Assembly (NCBI RefSeq): GCF_023277745.1
Contig: NZ_CP086322.1
Coordinates: 6,634,001-6,698,000, forward strand
DNA: 64,000 bases
DNA from: Streptomyces halobius
GTDB lineage: Bacteria > Actinomycetota > Actinomycetes > Streptomycetales > Streptomycetaceae
Reading direction: 5' to 3'
Below, piece after piece: positions 43,680 through 51,128 of the stretch (its first letter is position 1; the number at the start of each line of letters is the position of its first letter). The notes below the pieces were generated by a model, which worked only from the letters and a program-made list of their open reading frames with translations, had not been told where the DNA came from and did not search any database. A program made the translations under genes and the position numbers.

Positions 43680-44387
43680 TCAAGCATCCTCACTGGCCGG
43701 CAGATCCAGCAGTTCGAGCATCGAGACGTAGGCCCCGTCGGCGTCCCGGTCGCGCACCGCCTCGACGACCTTGGCATGCGCGGCATGCGGATACGCGAAC
43801 GCGCCGCCCGCGCGCGCCGCACGGTCGCGCCGCACGATGACGGGCACGATCACTCGGTGCATCTGCGTGTAAAAGCGGTTGTTCGACGCGTTCAGCATCG
43901 CCGTGTGGAAGAACGCGTCCGCGCGGACGCGCATCACGGGATCAGTGTCGGTGGCGGCCATCACCTTCAGCGCGGCGTCGAGCGCCGCGAGATCGTCGTC
44001 GGTGCGGCGCTCCGCGGCGAGCGCTGCCGCCGCGGGCTCGATGGAACGGCGGAGTTCGAGCACGTCGGCGAAGAAGTCCGAGGAGGCGCCGACCGTGAGC
44101 TTCCAGCGCAGCACATCGGCGTCCAGGAGGTTCCACTCCTCCTCGGGGCGCACGAAGGTACCGCGCTTCTGGCGGGCGTCGAGCAGGCCCTTGGTGGACA
44201 GTACCTTGATCGCCTCACGCAGCACTGTCTGGCTGACCTGCAGTTCTGTCATCAGGTCCGGCAGGGCGAGAGTGTCGCCCACACCATAGGTGCCGTCGAA
44301 GATCCGCTTCGCGAGCGCTTCGACCGTCACCTTGTGGATCCCGCGTCCCGCGTATGAGTACGAGGCTGTGTTCCCCAACTGCCTCAT
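43680..44387 (-). CDS. FadR-subfamily GntR transcriptional regulator (DgoR-like)
   Basis: A 235-residue regulator with an N-terminal winged helix (VTVEALAKRIFDGTYGVGDTLALPDLMTELQVSQTVLREAIKVLSTKGLLDARQKRGTFV) and a C-terminal FCD helical ligand domain containing metal-binding-type His (AFFHTAMLNASNN, YPHAAHAKVVEAV). By position it should control dgoD and the kinase downstream, sensing a sugar acid. 186 nt of C-rich sequence with no gene separate it from dgoD. The ATG at 44387 has AGGGAG upstream. Confidence 0.92.
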   Translation of the reverse strand: MRQLGNTASYSYAGRGIHKVTVEALAKRIFDGTYGVGDTLALPDLMTELQVSQTVLREAIKVLSTKGLLDARQKRGTFVRPEEEWNLLDADVLRWKLTVGASSDFFADVLELRRSIEPAAAALAAERRTDDDLAALDAALKVMAATDTDPVMRVRADAFFHTAMLNASNNRFYTQMHRVIVPVIVRRDRAARAGGAFAYPHAAHAKVVEAVRDRDADGAYVSMLELLDLPASEDA

Positions 44388-44490
44388 GGTGATGCTCCCT
44401 GCTCATGGGCGGCGTCGCTGTGCACGCCCTCGTGTCGCCATGCACGCCCTGCGTCAAGATCCGGTAAATGCGCATAGGCCCGCGACAATT

Positions 44491-44501
44491 CGTAATTAAC
44501 G
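44491..44501. promoter_or_regulatory. Candidate GntR operator upstream of the regulator gene
   Basis: CGTAATTAACG is a near-perfect 11-bp palindrome in an AT-rich patch 104-114 nt before the regulator start. Size and symmetry fit FadR-type sites. A TGCACGCCCT direct repeat lies between it and the gene. Confidence 0.35.
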
Positions 44502-44612
44502 GTCTGCTCATGAGTGAGGGCGTACCGGGTACATCGCACCCAGGCACGCCCTGGCGTCACGTTTTTCACGACCTCACGAGCCCACGACGGGACTCTCGAT
44601 CCGATGGCCCCC

Positions 44613-45332
44613 TCAGTCGGTCTCCCTCTCCTGCTTGCTGCCGCGAGCCCGGCCGGCGCCGCTTCCGCTGTCGACATCGGTCCTGCCGTCGGCGAGCATG
44701 CCGAGCTGTCTGTGCTCGGGCCACTGCCGAGCCCGCAATGCCTGCCGCCCGGCCGTCATACCTGGTATGGGGTGCATCTGCCCGCGGTCGAACTGCTCCG
44801 CTTCCGCGGGATGCCGGGCTCGCCAGTACGGGTTGTCGTGCGACAGCCCGCCGCTGACCCGCCCGTACATCCCGAAGACCAGCAGCATCAGCCCGACGAC
44901 GAAGCTGAACAGCACGTTCTGGATCTTGAAGGCGAGGAAGTTCAGTCCGGTCTGCAGGAGCGCCAGGTTCACGAAGCCGCTCAGCAGGAAGAGCAGGCCG
45001 AACACCATGTTGAAGGTCGAGGCGAAATTGCCGCCGATCACCATGGCGCCGAAGAGCAGCACTCCGACGACGATCGAGAGCACGCTGAGGGCGCCGTTGG
45101 TGTTCAGGCCCGCCACGGTGTCGCCGCCGGTGTCGAAGAATCCGATGTTGTGGGTGAGGCCCAGGATGCCGAACGCCACAAGCACCAGACCCATCAAACC
45201 CGCGCCGACGCGGTAGACCTTGCTGAGCCGGTGATCCACCGGCAGATGCTCATCGAGCCGGGGGTGAACCCTGAACCACCGGAGGAGTCTCCAGGGCCTG
45301 AACAGGTATTCTTCGGGAGCCCCAGTAGCCAT
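44613..45332 (-). CDS. DUF4383 membrane protein
   Basis: A 239-residue protein with four hydrophobic segments (about 45-60, 82-100, 105-130, 135-158) and the phrase RLSKVYRVGAGLMGLVLVAFGILGL typical of DUF4383. The polar C-terminal tail of about 75 residues ends in charged low-complexity sequence. Function unknown. It lies between the sugar-acid regulator and the coiled-coil gene, all on the minus strand, but with gaps that suggest separate units. Confidence 0.85.
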   Translation of the reverse strand: MATGAPEEYLFRPWRLLRWFRVHPRLDEHLPVDHRLSKVYRVGAGLMGLVLVAFGILGLTHNIGFFDTGGDTVAGLNTNGALSVLSIVVGVLLFGAMVIGGNFASTFNMVFGLLFLLSGFVNLALLQTGLNFLAFKIQNVLFSFVVGLMLLVFGMYGRVSGGLSHDNPYWRARHPAEAEQFDRGQMHPIPGMTAGRQALRARQWPEHRQLGMLADGRTDVDSGSGAGRARGSKQERETD

Positions 45333-45433
45333 GTCCGGCCTCCTTCGCGAAGGTGTGCCGCCTGGGCCGTACTCCCCTCCAGGATCCGCCCAGCCGTCGC
45401 TTCACGCCATCGCGACCGGCCCCGCCGCCCCGC

Positions 45434-46813
45434 TCAGCCGCCCGCGCCGCCCCGGGCCTCCCGGATCTCCTGTACCACCCGGGCCGCCGTCCGCCGTACG
45501 GCCTCGGTCTCGGTCAGGAAGTGCCACCAGTCCGGATGCCGCCCCTCCAGGCTCGCGACCGCGCGGTCCAGCCGCGCCACCGCGTCGTCCAGCGGGCCGG
45601 CGTGCCGCGGATCGGGGGTGCTGCGCCCCGCCATGGCCAGCCGCTGCGCATCCCTGATCGCGAAGCGGGTCCGCTCGATCTCCTGCTGCCGGTCGAACGA
45701 CACCGCGTCCAGCCGCTGGAGCCGGTCGCCGGCCGCCGACACCGCCTCGTCGGTGGTGTTCAGCAGCGCGCGTACGGTCGCCAGCAGGCTCGTGGCATCC
45801 GCCCAGCGCTGCTCGTCCCGCGCTTGCTGCGCCTCCCGCAGCTTGACCTCGGCCTGCCGGACGGACTGTGCCGCCTGCTCCGGTACCCGCTGCAGGTCCT
45901 GCCAGCACGCCGCGCTGTACCGCCGGCGCAGCTCGCTGAGGACGGGATCGACCTTCCCGGCCCGTGTCGTGATCGCCTGTGCGCGCGTCCGCAGCGAGAC
46001 CAGCCGTTTGTCGATCTCCGCTGCCTTCTCCGGCAGCCGCTCGGCCTCGCTCCGTACGTCATCGGCCTTGCGCCGTACGTCGTCCGCGCGCCGGATCGTG
46101 TCCTGTACGCCGTGCTTCCCGGCGCCCTGATTGAGCTTGGTCAGCTCCGGGCCGAGCGCCGCCAGCCGTGCCGCCAGATCATCGGCCTTGAGGCCCTGCG
46201 CACGGACCGTGTCCAGAGCGTTACTCGCCGCCAGCAGTGTCTGGCGGGCCCGCTCCACCGCCGGGGCCAGCCGCGCCAGCTGCGTCTCGGCGGTCTGCAG
46301 CAGCGGCGCCAGCCCGTGCGCGAACCGGTCGAGGTCACTCTTGACGCGCTCCAGCTCCTCCTTGGCCCGCGTCAGATCGGCCCGTGCCCGCGCCGCGGCG
46401 GCGCCGTCCAGGTCGTCGCGGTCCAGATCGTGGGAGTCGACGGCGGTGATGTAGTGGTGGCTCACCTCGTCGATCCGCTTGCCGAAGGCGTGATATTCCT
46501 CGGCGGCCCGGCGTGCCGGCGGCGAGTCGTCGACCGCGGTGATCGTCTCTATCGTGATCCGCAGATCCCGCTGGGCGGTGTCCAGCTCGTAGAACGCCGC
46601 CGCCGCGGCATCCTTGGCGGCCTGCGCATCGGCCCGCTGGCTCTCTCCGCGCCCGAACCAGCGGCGCGTACCCCCGCCGGCGAACGCGGCCGGTGCCATC
46701 GCGGCCAACAACGGCAACGGCAGCAACACGAGCGCCACCGCATCCCGGACCGGGCCCCTCCGGGGGCGACGGCGTGCTCGCTGCTCGTGTGGCTGCGTGT
46801 GTGTCGCCGTCAC
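45434..46813 (-). CDS. Membrane-anchored long coiled-coil protein, function unknown
   Basis: A 459-residue protein starting with GTG. An arginine-rich N-terminus and one hydrophobic segment (AVALVLLPLPLLAAMAPAAFAGGG, about 25-48) are followed by nearly 400 residues of helical coiled coil (for example ADLTRAKEELERVKSDLDRFAHGLAPLLQTAETQLARLAPAVERARQTLL). It would extend from the membrane as a rod. I do not recognise a named family with confidence. The gene diverges from the tRNA gene. Confidence 0.8.
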   Translation of the reverse strand: MTATHTQPHEQRARRRPRRGPVRDAVALVLLPLPLLAAMAPAAFAGGGTRRWFGRGESQRADAQAAKDAAAAAFYELDTAQRDLRITIETITAVDDSPPARRAAEEYHAFGKRIDEVSHHYITAVDSHDLDRDDLDGAAAARARADLTRAKEELERVKSDLDRFAHGLAPLLQTAETQLARLAPAVERARQTLLAASNALDTVRAQGLKADDLAARLAALGPELTKLNQGAGKHGVQDTIRRADDVRRKADDVRSEAERLPEKAAEIDKRLVSLRTRAQAITTRAGKVDPVLSELRRRYSAACWQDLQRVPEQAAQSVRQAEVKLREAQQARDEQRWADATSLLATVRALLNTTDEAVSAAGDRLQRLDAVSFDRQQEIERTRFAIRDAQRLAMAGRSTPDPRHAGPLDDAVARLDRAVASLEGRHPDWWHFLTETEAVRRTAARVVQEIREARGGAGG

Positions 46814-46905
46814 TTACCTCTCCCGCTCAGATCGTCCAGGGCCGTCATTCTCCCACTCACGGAAACGAATGTGCTGACCGGTAAGTTCGCAATTCGTGCA
46901 CGGGT

Positions 46906-46936
46906 TTGCCGTGCGGCCCCGTCGGCAAGGTACTCT
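46906..46936 (+). promoter_or_regulatory. Probable promoter of the tRNA-Val gene
   Basis: TTGCCG (46906-46911) and TACTCT (46931-46936) stand 19 bp apart and 13 nt before the tRNA. The spacing is long, so this is a moderate call. Confidence 0.4.
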
Positions 46937-46949
46937 GTCGGCTCGGCCA

Positions 46950-47021
46950 GGGCGCATAGCTCAGCGGTAGAGCGCTGCTCTTACAAAGCAGATGTCACAG
47001 GTTCGATCCCTGTTGTGCCCA
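46950..47021 (+). tRNA. tRNA-Val(TAC)
   Basis: A 72-nt cloverleaf. The acceptor arms GGGCGCA and TGTGCCC pair, the D-arm is AGCTCAGCGGTAGAGC, and the anticodon stem is CTGCT/AGCAG around CTTACAA (anticodon TAC). The T-arm is ACAGGTTCGATCCCTGT. The 3' CCA is not encoded. The 3' half of such tRNA genes is a common phage attachment site, and prophage genes begin 0.5 kb to the right. Confidence 0.95.
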
Positions 47022-47032
47022 CTGCAGGTCAG

Positions 47033-47063
47033 AGGCCCCCTGGAGTGATTTTCCAGGGGGCCT
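47033..47063 (+). terminator. Terminator after tRNA-Val
   Basis: AGGCCCCCTGGA and its exact complement flank GTGATTT, followed by TTTC, 12 nt after the tRNA. Confidence 0.85.
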
Positions 47064-47498
47064 TTCATGATCGGAATCCACACCGAGTCCACATCCCCAG
47101 ATGATCATGAGTTTGTGGATCCTTCCAGGTCGGTGATGAGGCGCCACGGATGGTGAGCGCCTCGGGGGGCCTGTGTCGCCCTGCGTGGCTGACCATGGGC
47201 CGCGGTCGGCATCGGAGCCGCCCCCCGTGTAGGAACGCGACGCCTGATGCTCGCGTGATCGTTGTGGCGGAGGGCCCGCGCGTGCCCTGGGAGCACTGGA
47301 CGGCAAGGCCATGAGTGGCCTGGTCGAGGACTGCGAGGAACGGGCGGGGCGCCGTCGTCCACCCCGAGCTCAGCCAACAGCTTGGTGGATGGGACGTCGG
47401 AGCTCGACACCGCATGGGGAGGCCCCGTCGACCAGGGGGAGGAGGTCGACGGGGCCCGGTGGGAAGCCCGCCCCGGAGTCGGTGGGGCAGGCTTCCTG
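47064..47498. other. Junction between the tRNA gene and the prophage lysis genes
   Basis: About 435 nt holding only shadow-like open frames in several phases. I recognise no integrase, excisionase or transposase here. If the element integrated into the tRNA gene, this is its left end and the integrase must be beyond the right edge of the window. Confidence 0.45.
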
Positions 47499-47891
47499 TC
47501 ATGAGGCCGACGGCGGCGTCGCCGGGTCGGGTGGCTCGGGCAGGTCGGGTGTGCCGCACTCGTCCGGCTCCGGGCAGAGTCGGGCGAGGCGTTGGTTCGC
47601 AAGGTCGACGGCGTCTCGCAAGGAGCCGCCGCTGTTCGGGTAGAGCTCGTCCTCGACGCGCCTGAGACGGTCTTCGATGGCGCTCACGCGTGCCATGACT
47701 CCGGGGCGGCCTGGCACCCCCGGGCGCTCCTCCTCGCCGGCCCAGTCGTCCATGAACTCCTCGACTCGGCGAGCGAGGCGTAGCGTCCCTCGCAGGCCCC
47801 GCCAGACGACGGCGGTGACGCTGGCAAGGACGGTGATCACGCCGCCCCAGACCAGCGCCACGTCGACAGCCGGGATGCCAGTCGCCCCCAC
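47499..47891 (-). CDS. DUF2746-like phage protein
   Basis: A 130-residue protein beginning VGATGIPAVDVALVWGGVITVLASVTAVVWRG. It has one membrane segment, then a basic and helical cytosolic part (EEFMDDWAGEEERPGVPGRPGVMARVSAIEDRLRRVEDELYPNSGGSLRDAVD). This layout matches DUF2746 proteins found beside holins in actinophages; the role is unknown but lysis-linked. The GTG lies 2 nt from the holin stop. The C-terminal tail is Pro/Cys-containing. Confidence 0.78.
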   Translation of the reverse strand: MGATGIPAVDVALVWGGVITVLASVTAVVWRGLRGTLRLARRVEEFMDDWAGEEERPGVPGRPGVMARVSAIEDRLRRVEDELYPNSGGSLRDAVDLANQRLARLCPEPDECGTPDLPEPPDPATPPSAS

Positions 47892-47893
47892 GC

Positions 47894-48136
47894 TCAGCCT
47901 TCGGTCGGTTCGACGCCGTCCGAAGTGCGTGGGGTGTGCTTCGCCTGCCAGCCGGTCGCGAAGGTGATGAGCGTCGGGACGATTGCGAGGATGAACGGGC
48001 TCAGGGTGTCCGGCATCCACTCCAGCAGCCGGGCGTTGTCCTGTACCGCGGCGAGGATGCCGAGGAGGCCGGTCGATCCGAGGTAGGCGGCGGCAGAGGC
48101 CGCGGTGACTTTCTTCTCTACAGGTGCGTTTGCCAT
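47894..48136 (-). CDS. Phage holin
   Basis: An 80-residue protein with two hydrophobic segments (AASAAAYLGSTGLLGILAAV and LSPFILAIVPTLITFATGW) and a charged C-terminus (QAKHTPRTSDGVEPTEG). Size, topology and position directly after the endolysin gene identify it as the membrane-pore protein that times lysis. The ATG at 48136 has GGAAGG upstream, 16 nt after the endolysin stop. Confidence 0.85.
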   Translation of the reverse strand: MANAPVEKKVTAASAAAYLGSTGLLGILAAVQDNARLLEWMPDTLSPFILAIVPTLITFATGWQAKHTPRTSDGVEPTEG

Positions 48137-48152
48137 GTCAGGTCCTTCCTGG

Positions 48153-49073
48153 TCAGTCGATGACGTCGAAGCCGTGCTTGTCGCCGAGGGAGGTGAGGGA
48201 GTCCCAGCCGGGGATGCCGTCCGCGGGCTGGCCCGGTTTCCGGCCGCGGAAGCCGCACCGCTCCTGCCACTGGGTCGTCGCCGTGAGGGTCGTCGTGCCG
48301 AAGTGGCCGTCGAGGTACGTCTTGGCCAGCAGGCCCTCGTCGACGAGGGCGGCCTCATACGTCTTGACGCCGCTGTAGGTGACGGGCTGGCCCTTCGCCG
48401 GCGGATTGCTCCGCGCTGCGGCGATGAGCCGGGACAGGGAGACCTTCGGCCGGGACGGGCTCGGGAGTGCGCGGGGCTTGCTCTGGCCGAGGCGGGAGGC
48501 GATCCGGTCCCTCATGTCCGGCATCGTGAAGCCCTTGGGGTCGATCTTCCCGGGCTTCCACTCCAGGTGTCCGATGACGGAGCGGGCGCCCCAGTGGTGG
48601 ACGCGGCAGATCGCCGCACTCACGCGCTCGATCGCGTCCAACTGGGCTTTTGGCCAGGGGTCGTTCCCGTCGCCGAGGTTCTCGCACTCGAACCCGTAGA
48701 ACGCCCGGTTGCCGTCCGTCGTCCGCTCGTTGTCGGCGGGTAGGGCGCGCTCCGCGATGACCGCGGACAGGACGTCCGGGTCGCCGAGCCCGGCGTGGTT
48801 GGCCCGGCCGTACCCGGTGAGGTGGACCCGCCCGTCCTTGGTGATCACTCCGTGTGCGAGCGGGCCCGGGAGGGTGCGGTAGCCGTCCCGCACGATCCGC
48901 ACCGTGTCCCTGGTGCCCTTGGTTACGGTGTGATGGATCATCACGCCATGCACGCCGCCCCACGGGCCTTTGCGGTTCCGGTTGCGCCTACGCCAGTTGC
49001 CGACCTCGACGACCTCCACGCCCTCGTCGCGAAGGGCCTTCAGGAAGCGGGCGGCACTCATCGGATCCGACAT
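48153..49073 (-). CDS. Phage endolysin: N-acetylmuramoyl-L-alanine amidase
   Basis: A 306-residue lysin. An Amidase_2 domain (about 35-200) has the zinc motif VMIHHTV, LPGPLAHGVITKDGRVHLTG and VIGHLEWKPGKIDP with the later His. The C-terminal domain (about 230-306: YLDGHFGTTTLTATTQWQERCGF...DGIPGWDSLTSLGDKHGFDV) looks like a peptidoglycan-binding module. It would cut the stem peptide from muramic acid. The ATG shares its A with the TGA of the upstream minor tail gene (TGATG), so translation is coupled. Confidence 0.92.
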   Translation of the reverse strand: MSDPMSAARFLKALRDEGVEVVEVGNWRRRNRNRKGPWGGVHGVMIHHTVTKGTRDTVRIVRDGYRTLPGPLAHGVITKDGRVHLTGYGRANHAGLGDPDVLSAVIAERALPADNERTTDGNRAFYGFECENLGDGNDPWPKAQLDAIERVSAAICRVHHWGARSVIGHLEWKPGKIDPKGFTMPDMRDRIASRLGQSKPRALPSPSRPKVSLSRLIAAARSNPPAKGQPVTYSGVKTYEAALVDEGLLAKTYLDGHFGTTTLTATTQWQERCGFRGRKPGQPADGIPGWDSLTSLGDKHGFDVID

Positions 49074-49597
49074 CACACGGCCTCCGGCGGGTGGATGCAG
49101 AGCTTGAACTCCGCGAGGACGACGTTGCGCGGCGCGCAGTCGTTGTGCGCGACGCGGAGCGCGAGCGGGGTATCCGGGTTCACGTAGATGCCGTGGCTCT
49201 TGGCGTAGAACTGCCCGCCCGGGGTCGGCACTCTGTGCTCGGTCGCCGTGGTGTCGTTCGGCGACGAGGTCAGGCCCAGCGGGTCCCGGACATATTGGTC
49301 GCGCAGCTCGGTGTAGCCGCCGGTGGCGCTGGCCGGCTCCCAATGGATCATGGCGTAGAGGTGGCCCCACCCAGACTGGGACGGCCAGATCAGGCCGCTG
49401 CGGTCATCGGTCGCCCAGTCGGCGACCACGTACTCGTCGGGCTGGTCGACCTGGTGCATTCCGAACACGTCGGTGCACTCCGCCGACCCGTAGGGGAACC
49501 GGAGGATTTGATAGCAACCGGGCTGGATGAGCTGAGGTGTGTCGGCTTTGAGGGAACACACCTGTACGCCGGGAGAGGTGAGGCCACGGGCAGGCAC
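49073..49597 (-). CDS. Phage minor tail / decoration protein (paralogue A)
   Basis: A 174-residue protein clearly homologous to the next upstream gene: FPYGSAECTDVFGMHQVDQPDEYVVADWATDDRSGLIWPSQSGWGHL against FPYDVEPYDPHGMHEAVQPDGYQVVDWKTEDRSGLIWPSKDGWGHL. The shared ending is RDPLGLTSSPNDTT...PLALRVAHN. I place the start at GTG 49597, with GGAG nearby and exactly 29 nt after the start-associated element, rather than at the GTG inside the element (49636). Specific function unknown; probably a tail-tip or receptor-binding component. Confidence 0.78.
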   Translation of the reverse strand: MPARGLTSPGVQVCSLKADTPQLIQPGCYQILRFPYGSAECTDVFGMHQVDQPDEYVVADWATDDRSGLIWPSQSGWGHLYAMIHWEPASATGGYTELRDQYVRDPLGLTSSPNDTTATEHRVPTPGGQFYAKSHGIYVNPDTPLALRVAHNDCAPRNVVLAEFKLCIHPPEAV

Positions 49598-49626
49598 GGC
49601 GATCAGCTCCAGTGAGGAGGACTCGG

Positions 49627-49646
49627 CCCGGCCCACAACCAGCGGC
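49627..49646 (-). promoter_or_regulatory. Start-associated repeat element, copy 1
   Basis: Read on the minus strand: GCCGCTGGTTGTGGGCCGGG, ending 29 nt before GTG 49597. A TACACT hexamer stands 10 nt upstream of it. Identical to copies 2 and 3. Confidence 0.8.
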
Positions 49647-49673
49647 AGCGCAAGGGAGTGTAGCTCCCCACCG

Positions 49674-50324
49674 TCAGGACTCGTCGGGCCCGCCAGCCGA
49701 GTGGATGGCGAGCTTGAACTGCGCGAGGATGAGGGTCTTCGCGCTGCTGGCGTTGTGACCGACGCGCAGGGCGAGGGGCACGCCCGGATGGACGAAGATC
49801 TCGTGGTGCTTGGTGAAGACCTGGACCCCCGGGCTCGGTGGCCGGTGGTCGGTACCCGTCGTATCGACCGGGTCGGAGGTCAGGCCGAGCGGGTCACGCA
49901 CGAACTGATCGCGCAGCTCCGTGTAGTCGCCGGCCTCCCACTGGATGGCCGCGGTCAAGTGCCCCCAGCCGTCTTTCGACGGCCAGATGAGCCCTGAGCG
50001 GTCCTCGGTCTTCCAGTCGACGACCTGATAGCCGTCGGGCTGTACCGCTTCGTGCATGCCGTGCGGGTCGTACGGCTCAACGTCGTACGGAAACCTGACC
50101 ACGTGGTACTGACCGTCAGTGGGAATCGTCTGCGGCTGGCTGGTGCTGCGCATCAGGGAGACGACCTGGACGGCCGCGGGCGCTTCCGGCGGCGGAGGCT
50201 GTTCGGCCTGCGCCACGCTGATCGTGTAGGGGTCCGTCGCGGAACCGTTGCCGACGACGATGACACCGTCGCCGGCCACGAGGGCGCAGGCGCAGGAATC
50301 GGTGCCACATCCGCAGCGAGCCAT
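49674..50324 (-). CDS. Phage minor tail protein (paralogue B)
   Basis: A 216-residue protein. The N-terminus MARCGCGTDSCACALVAGDGVIVVGNGSATDPYTISV is cysteine-rich and glycine-rich, and a Pro-rich linker follows. The rest is homologous to the product of the next downstream gene. The cysteine pattern CGCGTDSCAC recurs in other tail genes here (MASVCACGD, MSRMGCGSH). The ATG at 50324 has GGAAGG upstream and is 29 nt after element copy 2. Role in tail assembly or adsorption inferred from context. Confidence 0.78.
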   Translation of the reverse strand: MARCGCGTDSCACALVAGDGVIVVGNGSATDPYTISVAQAEQPPPPEAPAAVQVVSLMRSTSQPQTIPTDGQYHVVRFPYDVEPYDPHGMHEAVQPDGYQVVDWKTEDRSGLIWPSKDGWGHLTAAIQWEAGDYTELRDQFVRDPLGLTSDPVDTTGTDHRPPSPGVQVFTKHHEIFVHPGVPLALRVGHNASSAKTLILAQFKLAIHSAGGPDES

Positions 50325-50353
50325 GACAGGGCCTTCCCGTAAGGGGGAGTCGG

Positions 50354-50373
50354 CCCGGCCCACAACCAGCGGC
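50354..50373 (-). promoter_or_regulatory. Start-associated repeat element, copy 2
   Basis: Identical 20-nt core to copy 1 on the minus strand, ending 29 nt before ATG 50324. TATGAC and TACCAT hexamers lie 4 and 12 nt upstream. Confidence 0.8.
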
Positions 50374-50667
50374 GCATGTCATACAGATGGTACGTCCTGC
50401 TGGTCTGGCCCTTCGCGTTCGGGCGGGCGCGGTCGGACTCGCGCTTGGGTGCGAGTCCGGGCATAGCTCACCTCCACCGGCCGATCGGGAGGCTTGAAAT
50501 TGTCGGTACGGGCACCTGATTAATTCTTCTTCCCATTATCTAAGCGGAGAAATACCGGAAATGCCGTCATGCGGTGGTTCTTGCCCACCCATCGCAGTAC
50601 GGCACGCCCGCGCCGCTGCGACTTCTCCAGGGCGTCGGGGAGCTCGGAGCGGCGAAGAGGACAGCTG

Positions 50668-50673
50668 TATAAT
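50668..50673 (+). promoter_or_regulatory. Consensus -10 box for the WXG cargo genes
   Basis: A perfect TATAAT in otherwise GC-rich sequence, 64 nt before the WXG-like gene start. No good -35 box stands 17 bp upstream. It points away from the tail operon. Confidence 0.4.
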
Positions 50674-50736
50674 CAAACTTTTCTCTGCGGAGGGGGGCCA
50701 TCCGTAGAGAGCATCGGTATGAAGGGGGATCGTGAA

Positions 50737-51117
50737 ATGGCATGGGGGACCACACCCACACCGCCCGCTTCGGGGGCAGGGAACAACATCACCCAGATCC
50801 AGAACCCGGCCAAGCTGCGCCAGTGCGGGCACCGCTCCATGGAACTCGGGGGTGAGCTGCACACCAAGGGGCACAGCGCCAAGGACGAGACTGCAGGGGC
50901 CGCTGCGGCCCTCAAGGGTGCTTCCTGGGACGGCGATCTGGGCAGGGCCATGGACAAGACGACGGAGACCTGGGGCGATCAGGTCGAAAGCCTCGTACGG
51001 ACGATGCGCGAGATACACGCCAAGTGCACCGCTACCGCTGACAACTACGAGCAGACCGAGCACGAGAACGAAACGGCCTTCAGGGTTGTTCCGCAGTCCC
51101 CCACGCCGTTTGGATGA
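50737..51117 (+). CDS. WXG100-like (ESX-type) small helical protein
   Basis: A 126-residue protein in two predicted helices with the turn LKGASWDGDLGRAM; WDG is a WXG motif. Long amphipathic helices flank it. WXG100 proteins pair with larger type VII secretion substrates, and such a protein follows 11 nt later. ATG 50737 has AGGGGGA 8 nt upstream; ATG 50719 is an alternative. It is on the strand opposite to the tail genes on both sides, so it is cargo, not structure. Confidence 0.7.
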   Translation: MAWGTTPTPPASGAGNNITQIQNPAKLRQCGHRSMELGGELHTKGHSAKDETAGAAAALKGASWDGDLGRAMDKTTETWGDQVESLVRTMREIHAKCTATADNYEQTEHENETAFRVVPQSPTPFG

Positions 51118-51128
51118 GGTGAGAGACC

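Noticed and set aside
44381..44460. Riboswitch or small RNA in the gap before the GntR regulator gene
   Set aside because: Only short direct repeats (TGCACGCCCT) are seen; no conserved fold is recognisable.
47065..47602. Several overlapping open frames right of the tRNA that could be an integrase remnant
   Set aside because: None shows the Arg-His-Arg-Tyr pattern of tyrosine integrases or a resolvase motif; composition is random.
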